Origin: Mucilaginibacter sp.
GTDB taxonomy: Bacteria; Bacteroidota; Bacteroidia; Sphingobacteriales; Sphingobacteriaceae
NCBI GenBank assembly: GCA_025352225.1
Contig: JANXTT010000120.1
Location: 1 to 64,000, forward strand
Direction: 5' to 3'
DNA: 64,000 nucleotides
Under the pieces are notes generated by a model. That model did not search any database and was not told the DNA's origin. It was given only the letters and a program-made list of their open reading frames with translations. The translations under genes were made by a program, and so were the position numbers. Each line of letters starts with the position of its first letter. Position 1 is the first letter of the stretch. Shown piece by piece: positions 30,497 through 38,840 of the stretch.

Positions 30497-31705
30497 TTAT
30501 TTTAAAGCCCCTTTTTTGTAATCGCTGGCAAAGTTTTTATGATCTTTTTTAACCTGTTTGGCGTAACTTTTTGCGTAAGTAATCAAAGCGTCATGCCATT
30601 GATTATTGTATCCAAAGGCGATTAACTCGTCCGCCACAGCTGATCCCTGCCTGCCCGCACTCCTCAACTGTGCCGAAGCAACCAGTATTGCCATATCATC
30701 AATAACCTGATAAATATCACGATAACGGTTTTTTATTACATTGAAATCAATTTTGGCTTCGGTAGGTTGCATTTCCTGGAGCACGTACGATTCTTCTTTA
30801 AAAATAGTGGTGCTAAGCAAGGCGGGTAATACATTTTGCATGCGATGCTCTATAGCCAAAATACGCTGCGCTTCAAAATCCCAATGTGGTTGCTGTATAT
30901 GAATATATGGCAGCACAGATGATGGCTTGGCTTGCTTCATATCCAAAAGCAAATATTTGCCTTTGGTTTTAACGTTCTTGAGTAAAAACATGTAGCGTTT
31001 AACGCCCACACTGCCGGTACCCGCCAGCCTGAAGGCTAAATCAACAACCTTATAGTTATATGGGCCATCACTACAATTAGCTATCCAATGGGTAATATGA
31101 TCGGCTAATTGTATTTTTAGGCCTTTTTCTATATCAAAATGACGTTTATGATCTACAATTAATACCTGTTTCTTTCTCTTGATCTCTGTACGTTTCTTCA
31201 ACAGGTCCTTTATTTTACGCTTAGCCTCAGTTTCTAAAAAACTGCATACTATCCCTTTTGCGGTACGGGGTTCAATGCTTGTTGCTTTACCACTATATAA
31301 AGTTGCAGAATAACTTTTTAAGAATAGCTGCACCATTCGCAACGCCTCTTCTTCTTTTATTTTTAAAGCATCAAAGGCTACAAAGATACTGGTTAGCATT
31401 CTTACTATTTCCCAGGTAGCTGGTGCAAGTAAACTCTCATCAAAATCGTTAAGGTCAAAATATACTAAGCGGTTCTCTCCTTTATAACTACCGTAATTTT
31501 CTATATGTAAATCGCCACTTATCCAGGCCAGAGGTGCCGGCGGCATAGCATTGTTCTGTACCAGATCCTGATAAAATAAATGGCATGTTCCGCGAAAAAA
31601 GCGGAAAGGGTTATCTGCCATGGCTTCGTATTTTAACTGAACCATATTTGGCAGAAGATCTTTATTAAACTCTATTATCCTTTGGGTAACATTATTCATC
31701 ATCAA
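30497..31705 (-). CDS. DUF2252 family protein
   Basis: FRFFRGTCHLFYQDL, WISGDLHIENYGSYKGENRLVYFDLNDFDES, GTGSVG. Confidence 0.88.
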   Translation of the reverse strand: MMMNNVTQRIIEFNKDLLPNMVQLKYEAMADNPFRFFRGTCHLFYQDLVQNNAMPPAPLAWISGDLHIENYGSYKGENRLVYFDLNDFDESLLAPATWEIVRMLTSIFVAFDALKIKEEEALRMVQLFLKSYSATLYSGKATSIEPRTAKGIVCSFLETEAKRKIKDLLKKRTEIKRKKQVLIVDHKRHFDIEKGLKIQLADHITHWIANCSDGPYNYKVVDLAFRLAGTGSVGVKRYMFLLKNVKTKGKYLLLDMKQAKPSSVLPYIHIQQPHWDFEAQRILAIEHRMQNVLPALLSTTIFKEESYVLQEMQPTEAKIDFNVIKNRYRDIYQVIDDMAILVASAQLRSAGRQGSAVADELIAFGYNNQWHDALITYAKSYAKQVKKDHKNFASDYKKGALK

Positions 31706-31754
31706 ATATAATATTTAGATGATATACATATAACGTTAAATAAAGTTCAAATAA

Positions 31755-31949
31755 TTATTTATTGCCTCCGGAGTTGTCTTTAGGCTCCTCGTCTTTTTTG
31801 TTTTCCGAGGCATCTTTAAAGTGACGCAGGCTTTGGCCCAGCCCTTTTGCAAATTCAGGTATTTTTTTCCCGCCAAATAAAAATAAAGCTATAATTGCTA
31901 TTACTATCATATCTGGTCCACTCAAAAACAAAAGCGTTGCTTGCATCAT
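31755..31949 (-). CDS. tatA: Twin-arginine translocase subunit TatA/TatE
   Basis: LIVIAIIALFLFGGKKIPEFAKGLGQSLRHFKDA-type N-terminus. Confidence 0.92.
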   Translation of the reverse strand: MMQATLLFLSGPDMIVIAIIALFLFGGKKIPEFAKGLGQSLRHFKDASENKKDEEPKDNSGGNK

Positions 31950-32035
31950 AGTTTAATTTTTTGGCTTACTAAGAAATAATTTAGCTAAGTTACGAATTAT
32001 AATTATATAGAGTTTTATTTATAATCGCGCATTAA

Positions 32036-32070
32036 ATAAGAAATCCCGGGACATGTCGGGATCTCTTATT
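32036..32070 (-). terminator. Putative terminator of the gapN-like operon
   Basis: Stem atcccg...cgggat with A/T-rich flanks; minus strand ends in T-rich sequence. Confidence 0.5.
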
Positions 32071-32103
32071 TAAATAGGCTAAACATGCCTCTTAATTATT
32101 ACG

Positions 32104-33729
32104 CTAAAAAATATACTTCGTACTTAAAAAGTTAGAATCGTGGTTATTTACTATTTCGTTAATCAAATCCTTGTTGGCATCATTAAGTTTAGTAGCCACC
32201 AATGAGCGGATGGAAAAACAACGTAAAGCATCTACAACCGATAAAGTACCCTCGGCACTATCTTTACGGCCAGTGAACGGAAACACATCAGGGCCGCGCT
32301 GGCACTGGCTATTAATGTTTACCCTGCTTACCAGGTTTACAAACGGATCTATCAATGCCGATAGCTCTTGCGCGTCATTACTAAATATACTCACCTGCTG
32401 GCCGTGTACCGAATCAATTTGGTACTGAATGGGCTCCTCTATCGATTCATATGGTACAACCGGGATAATTGGCCCAAACTGTTCTTCGCGGTAAAGTTTC
32501 ATTTTATCGTTTACCGGATAAACAATTGCCGGAAAAACAATAGAGGCCGATGTGGCACCTCCGTTCTCGTTAATAACTTTGCCGCCGTTTAAAATGGCAT
32601 CTTCAATACATTCTTTAATATACTCAGGCTTCCCAGGTTCAGCTAAGGGAGTAATGCTGACACCTTTTTCCCAGGGCATACCGCATTTTATTTTGCTGAT
32701 CTCGGCACTTAGTAACTTCAAATACTCATCGGCAACAGCCTTATGCACAAAAATAATTTTTAACGCGGTACAACGTTGCCCGTTAAATGATAGTGCTCCC
32801 AGTACGGTTTCGTTAACCGCCAGTTGTAGATCGGCATTTTTGGTAACAATGGCTACATTTTTAGCATCAAGGCTCAAAATTGCTCTTAAGCGATTTACCT
32901 TAGGGTGCATTTTTTTCAGCTCATTAGCAACCTTACTTGAGCCTATAAGCGTTAGCACATTTATTTTGCCCGATTGCATTAAGCCCGGTACAGTATTGGC
33001 CCCGCGCCCGTATATGGTGTTTACCACACCCTTTGGAAATGACGCCCTAAAAGCTTCCAATAAGGGGTAATGCACCAAAGTACCATGCTTTGGTGGTTTA
33101 AAAAGTATGGTATTACCCATAATAAGGGCAGGTATCAAAGTGGTAAAAGTTTCGTTAAGGGGGTAGTTAAAGGGGCCCATACATAGCACAACACCAAGCG
33201 GTGAGCGGCGCGATTGGGCCACAATACCCTGCTCTATTTCAAAACGTGATGATTGACGGTCAATGTCTTTAAGCGCGTCAATAGTTAGGTTTATATATTC
33301 TATGGTACGGTCAAACTCCTTTGTCGAATCGGCAAAGGATTTACCAATTTCCCACATAATCAATTTAATAACCTTGTCGCGTTGTTCAAGCATCTTAAAA
33401 GTAAATTGCTCCACACACTTTATACGGTCGGCAACGCCCATGGTTGGCCATTCGCCGCGGCCGTTGTTATATGCGGCTGTAGCGGCATCAAGGGCTTCCA
33501 TCGCTTCCTTTTCGGTACACAAGGGATAGCTACCTATAACTTTTCTTTTTAAGCCATCAGGAGCGGGGAAACAAATGGGCGAAACCACCTCACTAAATGG
33601 GCCGTCCCACTTCCGCATCTCGCCATCGCATAAATATTCACGCTGATGGACCTCTCCAGCCAGCTGATATTCGTCCGGGATTTTACTTTCCTCAATAAAC
33701 AAAGCTGTTAATTGATTTTCAAAACTCAT
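32104..33729 (-). CDS. gapN: NADP-dependent (non-phosphorylating) glyceraldehyde-3-phosphate dehydrogenase-like aldehyde dehydrogenase
   Basis: ALDH family motifs (GPFNYPLNETFTTLIPALIMGNTILFKPP, FNGQRCTALK, EEQFGPIIPVVPYE) of GapN type; Met35 (33729) preferred because the track ORF overlaps the upstream MFS gene. Confidence 0.8.
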   Translation of the reverse strand: MSFENQLTALFIEESKIPDEYQLAGEVHQREYLCDGEMRKWDGPFSEVVSPICFPAPDGLKRKVIGSYPLCTEKEAMEALDAATAAYNNGRGEWPTMGVADRIKCVEQFTFKMLEQRDKVIKLIMWEIGKSFADSTKEFDRTIEYINLTIDALKDIDRQSSRFEIEQGIVAQSRRSPLGVVLCMGPFNYPLNETFTTLIPALIMGNTILFKPPKHGTLVHYPLLEAFRASFPKGVVNTIYGRGANTVPGLMQSGKINVLTLIGSSKVANELKKMHPKVNRLRAILSLDAKNVAIVTKNADLQLAVNETVLGALSFNGQRCTALKIIFVHKAVADEYLKLLSAEISKIKCGMPWEKGVSITPLAEPGKPEYIKECIEDAILNGGKVINENGGATSASIVFPAIVYPVNDKMKLYREEQFGPIIPVVPYESIEEPIQYQIDSVHGQQVSIFSNDAQELSALIDPFVNLVSRVNINSQCQRGPDVFPFTGRKDSAEGTLSVVDALRCFSIRSLVATKLNDANKDLINEIVNNHDSNFLSTKYIF

Positions 33730-33755
33730 TGTTTTTTTATTTTGTGATACGGTAC

Positions 33756-35063
33756 TTATAATTCTATCTTCTTCATTTTGGGCACCAGCAAATGCATTAT
33801 AACCCAGGCAAGTATATATGCTGAACCGCAAACAAAAAACATAATATAGTAAGCGGTTTCTATCTGATGGATGGAACGGTAATAAATAAACATTCTCTTT
33901 TGCACAAACATGGAAAGAAAGATACCTCCAATAGCTCCAAACATACCCCCTATGCCCGTTACAGAGCCCACGGTTCTTTTAGGAAACATATCTGATACTG
34001 TTGTAAATATATTGGCACTCCATGCCTGGTGTGCCGATGTTGCAATGCCGATAACAATTACCGCGAGCCATACATTTACATTGCCTAATATTTGAGCAAA
34101 AACTATGGGTATTACAAATAGCGCATATATAAACATGGATGTTTTACGGGCTTTAAATACTGTCCAGTTGTTTTTGATAAGTTTCATGGGGATATACCCA
34201 CCTCCTATACTGCCAAACGTTGACATGGTGTAAACCAACGCAACTGGCAATGCAACCGCTGTACCTTTAATGCCATATTCGCTTTCCAAAAAATCGGGTA
34301 ACCAAAACAGATAAAACCACCAAATAGGGTCGGTTAAAAACTTTCCTACAATAAAAGCCCACGTTTGTTTAAAACTTAACAGCCTTAACAACGAAATTTT
34401 CGGCTCATTTTCAGCTAAATCCCCATGGTCGTTCTCATCAGTATCACTATTAATATAATCATACTCTGCCTTGGATAATCGCTTATGTTTAGCCGGGGTA
34501 TCATAAAACCAGAGCCACAAAACCAACCATATGCCGCCAATGGATCCTGTAATAATGAAAGCCCATTGCCAGCCCCATGCCGCTGCAATAAACGGAACAG
34601 TTAATGGTGCAAAAATAGCACCTACGTTTGACCCTGAATTAAATATCCCTGTAGCAAGGGCTCTTTCTTTTTTAGGGAACCACTCTGCTACCGCTTTAAT
34701 TGCTGCGGGGAAGTTACCTGATTCGCTCACACCCAATGCCGACCGGGCAACACTAAAGCCAAAAGTGGTTTTAACAAATGCATGGCATACTGCAGAAATG
34801 CTCCACAATAATGTGGCCCAAAAATAGCCCATTTTTGTTCCAAGCTTATCTATTAGCCTGCCAGCACCCAACATACCCAAGGCATACGATATTTTGAAGG
34901 CTATTTCAATATTAGCATAATCACCATCATCCCATTTAAATTCAGTAGTGAGGTTCGATTTGAGTAAACTTATAACCGCCCTGTCCAAATAGTTAATAGT
35001 AGTGGCAAAAAACACAAGCGCACAAATTGTCCACCTAAAGTTTCCTATTTTTTTTTCTTCCAT
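33756..35063 (-). CDS. MFS transporter, hexuronate (ExuT-like)
   Basis: RWTICALVFFATTINYLDRAVIS, SESGNFPAAIKAVAEWFPKKERALATGIFNSGSNVGAI; in uronate gene cluster. Confidence 0.88.
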   Translation of the reverse strand: MEEKKIGNFRWTICALVFFATTINYLDRAVISLLKSNLTTEFKWDDGDYANIEIAFKISYALGMLGAGRLIDKLGTKMGYFWATLLWSISAVCHAFVKTTFGFSVARSALGVSESGNFPAAIKAVAEWFPKKERALATGIFNSGSNVGAIFAPLTVPFIAAAWGWQWAFIITGSIGGIWLVLWLWFYDTPAKHKRLSKAEYDYINSDTDENDHGDLAENEPKISLLRLLSFKQTWAFIVGKFLTDPIWWFYLFWLPDFLESEYGIKGTAVALPVALVYTMSTFGSIGGGYIPMKLIKNNWTVFKARKTSMFIYALFVIPIVFAQILGNVNVWLAVIVIGIATSAHQAWSANIFTTVSDMFPKRTVGSVTGIGGMFGAIGGIFLSMFVQKRMFIYYRSIHQIETAYYIMFFVCGSAYILAWVIMHLLVPKMKKIEL

Positions 35064-35093
35064 AATAAATTTAAATTGGTTTTAATTACCGTC

Positions 35094-35753
35094 TTATCTG
35101 CAAGATTTCACAATCTCTAATGCTTGTTTTGTTGCAACAGTAAGCTCTGCGTATTGTTCTTTTTCCATTACTTCTTTACTTACCAGCTTGCTCCCCATAC
35201 CAACCGCGCATACGCCGGCCTTAAACCAGCCCGAAATGTTTTCTTTATTTAATTCAACCCCACCTGTTGGCATAAATAATAAGTTAGGAAACAATTCTTT
35301 GATACCCGATAAAAAGGAAGGCCCTAAAATATTACCCGGGAATAATTTGATAACCTTAGCCCCAAGCTTTTCTGCCCGGATGATCTCTGAGGGTGTCATA
35401 CAACCGGGGAACCATAAAATATTGTGCTTATCTGCAACAGGCACTACATCTTCTACTAACCCAGGGCTTATAATATAGTCTGCACCGGCATCAATAAATT
35501 TTTGGGCGGTTTCACCATCTTTAATAGTGCCAATACCAAGGTACATATCTTTTAGTTCGGTATCGCATACCTTGCGCAGTTTCTCAAAGTTTTTAAAAGC
35601 CGCTTCACCACGGTTGGTGTACTCTATGGTTTTAATGCCTGCTTCGTAAAGGGCATATAAAATTTTTACACTAACATCTGCATCTTTGTTAAAATACAAC
35701 GGCAAAATACCTTGCTCAGGTATTAATTTTAAAAGTGTCGCTTTCTTATCCAT
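35094..35753 (-). CDS. eda: Bifunctional KHG/KDPG aldolase
   Basis: LIPEQGILPLYFNKD, EYTNRGEAAFKNF, GIGTIKDGE, FFPGCMTPSEI, KLFPGNILGPSF, PTGGV; Met35 (35753) preferred. Confidence 0.92.
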   Translation of the reverse strand: MDKKATLLKLIPEQGILPLYFNKDADVSVKILYALYEAGIKTIEYTNRGEAAFKNFEKLRKVCDTELKDMYLGIGTIKDGETAQKFIDAGADYIISPGLVEDVVPVADKHNILWFPGCMTPSEIIRAEKLGAKVIKLFPGNILGPSFLSGIKELFPNLLFMPTGGVELNKENISGWFKAGVCAVGMGSKLVSKEVMEKEQYAELTVATKQALEIVKSCR

Positions 35754-35841
35754 CTTAATTATTCTGATTACTATAATTTCATTTGGGGCTAAAGTAGAAA
35801 GAATTAATATAAACATTACAGAACCATCTGCTTTTACCACT

Positions 35842-35864
35842 AAATATTTACGCAATCGTTCCCG
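35842..35864. promoter_or_regulatory. Shared 23-bp candidate operator upstream of aldolase-exuT-gapN and kdgK-like genes
   Basis: aaatatttacgcaatcgttcccg, identical to 47305-47327. Confidence 0.7.
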
Positions 35865-35907
35865 GTAATTTTTATATAAAAACTTAGTAATTAGCTAGGT
35901 TTAGTGT

Positions 35908-35915
35908 TATTTTTG
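35908..35915 (+). promoter_or_regulatory. Candidate -7 box (TATTTTTG) for the downstream sugar kinase
   Basis: Matches Bacteroidetes TAnnTTTG consensus, 69 bp upstream of ATG. Confidence 0.45.
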
Positions 35916-35983
35916 GCAGCCTTAATTATAAGCTTGGTAAATAATTAATAAACTAATTTTCATTTATAAAAACATAAATAACG

Positions 35984-37009
35984 ATGTCTAAAAAAGTCGT
36001 AACACTTGGAGAAATAATGTTGAGATTATCAACTCCTGATTTTAAAAGATTTGTACAAACTGACACCTTCGACGTTACGTATGGCGGTGGCGAAGCAAAC
36101 GTTGCAGCCGCGCTTTGTAACTATGGGTTAAATGGCGTATTTGTATCAAAAGTACCTGCAAACCCTATAGGCCAGGCGGCTATTAACCATTTGCGCCGCT
36201 ACGGTGTGGATACACAATATGTTGCCCGTGGCGGTAAACGTTTAGGTATTTACTTTTTAGAAACAGGCGCGTCCATGCGTGCATCTCAAGTAGTATACGA
36301 TCGTGCCGACGCTTCCATATCAGAAGTGGAAGCCAGCGAATTTGATTTCGACAAAATATTTGAAGGCGCCCATTGGTTCCATACTACGGGCATCACACCA
36401 GCCTTAAGCGATAAAGCCGCCGCACTTACTTTAGCTGCTTTAAAGGCAGCTAAGGCAAAAGGCATTACTACCAGTATTGACCTTAACTATCGCAAAAAAC
36501 TTTGGACAAAAGAAAAAGCCCGCCAGGTAATGACCGAGCTTTGCCAGTATGTTGATGTTTGTATCGGTAACGAAGAAGATGCTGATACAACTTTAGGCTT
36601 TAAAAGCGCGGGTACCGATGTTACTAAAGGTGAATTGAACCTTGATGGCTACAAAGATGTGTTTAAACAAATGAAAGATAAGTTTGGCTTTAAATACATA
36701 GCTTCTACATTAAGAGAAAGCCATAGTGCATCTGATAACGGATGGAGTGCCCTGGTATACGATGGCAATGAATTTTACCATACCAAAGAGTATAGCGTTC
36801 GTATTGTTGACCGTGTTGGCAGTGGCGATTCATTTGCGAGCGGTTTTATTTACGGCTTGGTTACCGGATTGCCTTTGGGCGATGCTGCCGAATTTGGTGT
36901 GGCAGCTTCGGCCATTAAACATACTATCCCCGGCGACTTGAACCATGCTACTTTATCAGAAGTGCAAGAACTTGTTAAAGGCGATGGTTCTGGCCGCGTT
37001 CAACGATAG
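35984..37009 (+). CDS. kdgK: PfkB family sugar kinase, 2-keto-3-deoxygluconate kinase-like
   Basis: VTLGEIMLRLSTPDFKRFVQTDTFDVTYGGGEANVAAAL, VDRVGSGDSFASGFIYGL. Confidence 0.88.
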   Translation: MSKKVVTLGEIMLRLSTPDFKRFVQTDTFDVTYGGGEANVAAALCNYGLNGVFVSKVPANPIGQAAINHLRRYGVDTQYVARGGKRLGIYFLETGASMRASQVVYDRADASISEVEASEFDFDKIFEGAHWFHTTGITPALSDKAAALTLAALKAAKAKGITTSIDLNYRKKLWTKEKARQVMTELCQYVDVCIGNEEDADTTLGFKSAGTDVTKGELNLDGYKDVFKQMKDKFGFKYIASTLRESHSASDNGWSALVYDGNEFYHTKEYSVRIVDRVGSGDSFASGFIYGLVTGLPLGDAAEFGVAASAIKHTIPGDLNHATLSEVQELVKGDGSGRVQR

Positions 37010-37069
37010 TTTTTAAAACTATATTTGACGGTAATTACCACTAAATCAAAAATTTAATAAAAAATATAT

Positions 37070-37104
37070 AATCCGCTTGATTTATTTAGGCGGATTTTTT
37101 TATT
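37070..37104 (+). terminator. Intrinsic terminator after kinase
   Basis: aatccgc-N13-gcggatttttttatt. Confidence 0.8.
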
Positions 37105-37128
37105 AACTTAGTGCAAACCTAAAAAATT

Positions 37129-37578
37129 ATGATTATAGATAGCTTAGTAAACGCCGACAAGTACTATCGTCTACACAAAAACTTCGCAGTAGCTTTTGAT
37201 TTTCTTAAAGCTCAGGAGCTTAAAGCGTTAGCAATTGGCAAACACGAGGTAGCAGATGGGGTGGTGGTTATCGTGTCAGAAAAAGAAGGCGTTGCTGCCG
37301 AAGTTGCTACTGCAAAGTTTGAGTGCCATAACAAACATATTGATATCCAGCTTTGTATCCGCGGAAACGAAACCCTTGGCTGGAAACCACGTAATTTTTG
37401 CCGCAGCCCGCAGGGCGAATACAACGACGAAAAAGATGTGATCTTCTATAACGATGCTCCCGACATGTTCTTCCAATTACGATCAGGGCAATTTGCGGTG
37501 TTCTATCCCGAAGATGTACATGCCCCAATGATTGGTGAGGGATTGATCAAAAAACTGGTCGTAAAAGTGAAGATATAA
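37129..37578 (+). CDS. YhcH/YjgK/YiaL family protein (cupin-like putative anomerase)
   Basis: MIIDSLVNADKYY..., ECHNKHIDIQLCIRGNETLGW, FAVFYPEDVHAPMIGEG, KLVVKVKI. Confidence 0.9.
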   Translation: MIIDSLVNADKYYRLHKNFAVAFDFLKAQELKALAIGKHEVADGVVVIVSEKEGVAAEVATAKFECHNKHIDIQLCIRGNETLGWKPRNFCRSPQGEYNDEKDVIFYNDAPDMFFQLRSGQFAVFYPEDVHAPMIGEGLIKKLVVKVKI

Positions 37579-37602
37579 CCCCGTCCTTCCTACAAAGTTA
37601 TT

Positions 37603-37633
37603 AAAGCCCGTGTATTGTTAATGCGCGGGCTTT
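37603..37633 (+). terminator. Intrinsic terminator after YhcH-family gene
   Basis: aaagcccg-N15-cgggctttcttgtttt. Confidence 0.75.
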
Positions 37634-37826
37634 CTTGTTTTGCTCCTGCCATAATGTTCTACACCGCAACAGCGTTTATTGCTTCCCGTTTCGTCACGGC
37701 CTCCTTAAATTGTAAATTCCGCAACGCTTTTTGCCAAAACATTGGTAAAAATGGGTGTTTTAAATGCAAATCTGTAAATATACTGATGCCTAAATTTGCT
37801 ATTCTTATTTGATCTTGACGGTTTTA

Positions 37827-38840
37827 TTACCCCTCCCTAACCTTTTTCACCGTCAATACATCTTGCCCGGTAGCGTCACCCTGTTCCTGGAGTTTGCCAA
37901 ATGCGGCAGCAGTAGCGTAATTTAAAAGCTCCTGGGGTTGGTGCTGATTATAAAGGCCATATATCAGGCCGGCCATAAAACAGTCGCCGCTGCCCGAGCG
38001 GTCAACCACGCCAGCGCATTTAAAATCTGGCGATAGGTATTGCTGCTCGTTGGTGTAAAGGGTAGTATAATACTGCAGGTTGTTACCATCGCTGTCAAAA
38101 CGGAAGGTGTTGGCTACCGTTTTACATTTGGGGAACATGCCCCTAATTTCTATTGAGGTTGCCTCAGCATGATCCAGGTATGCTTTTTTGTTTTGTTTGG
38201 TGTGGATATCTCCGTCAATGGCGGTGCCTAGCAAACTATTGGCACTCCATATATTACCCATCACTACATCGCAATGTTTTACTAGGTCGGGCATTACTTC
38301 AACAGGTTGCTTGCCATATTTCCATAAACGCGAGCGGTAGTTCAGGTCAACCGAAATGGTGATACCCTTACGGGATGCTGCTTCCAGAGCTTCCAAACAA
38401 ACATCGGCCACGTTGGCATTTAATGCCGGGCTAATAGCCGTAAAGTTAAACCACGATACATCGCGCAGCACCTTGTCCCAGTCAATCATTCCGCGTTTTA
38501 ATTCTGAGAACGACGATAGCCCGCGGTCGTAAACCATACTGCCTTTCAGATCGGCGCCGCGCTCCAGGTAATAAATACCGATCCGGTTACCAGCAAATAA
38601 AATGGAAGAAGTAAAAATGCCTTTATATTCAAGATAATCGATCACATGGCGCGACATAAAGTTATCCGGTAAAACCGTACAGTATTTTACCGGAACGTTC
38701 CATCCGGCTAATGCTGTAGCCGCATTAGCCTCCGCACCACCCATGTATAAAAAAAATGGATGTTTTTCTGCCACGTCCTCTTGGGGCGCGGGTGATATGC
38801 GTAGTAAAAGTTCGCCGAAACAAAGTACCTTACTTACCAT
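37827..38840 (-). CDS. PfkB family sugar kinase, second KdgK-like paralog
   Basis: VLCFGELLLRISPAPQE, MGGAEANAATALAGW, VDRSGSGDCFMAGLIYGLY; 1 bp from uxaC. Confidence 0.88.
   Translation of the reverse strand: MVSKVLCFGELLLRISPAPQEDVAEKHPFFLYMGGAEANAATALAGWNVPVKYCTVLPDNFMSRHVIDYLEYKGIFTSSILFAGNRIGIYYLERGADLKGSMVYDRGLSSFSELKRGMIDWDKVLRDVSWFNFTAISPALNANVADVCLEALEAASRKGITISVDLNYRSRLWKYGKQPVEVMPDLVKHCDVVMGNIWSANSLLGTAIDGDIHTKQNKKAYLDHAEATSIEIRGMFPKCKTVANTFRFDSDGNNLQYYTTLYTNEQQYLSPDFKCAGVVDRSGSGDCFMAGLIYGLYNQHQPQELLNYATAAAFGKLQEQGDATGQDVLTVKKVREG

Noticed and set aside
37615-37812. Plus-strand 65-aa ORF with several Cys residues
   Set aside because: Begins inside a terminator stem and spans the mini-repeat hairpin; likely chance ORF.
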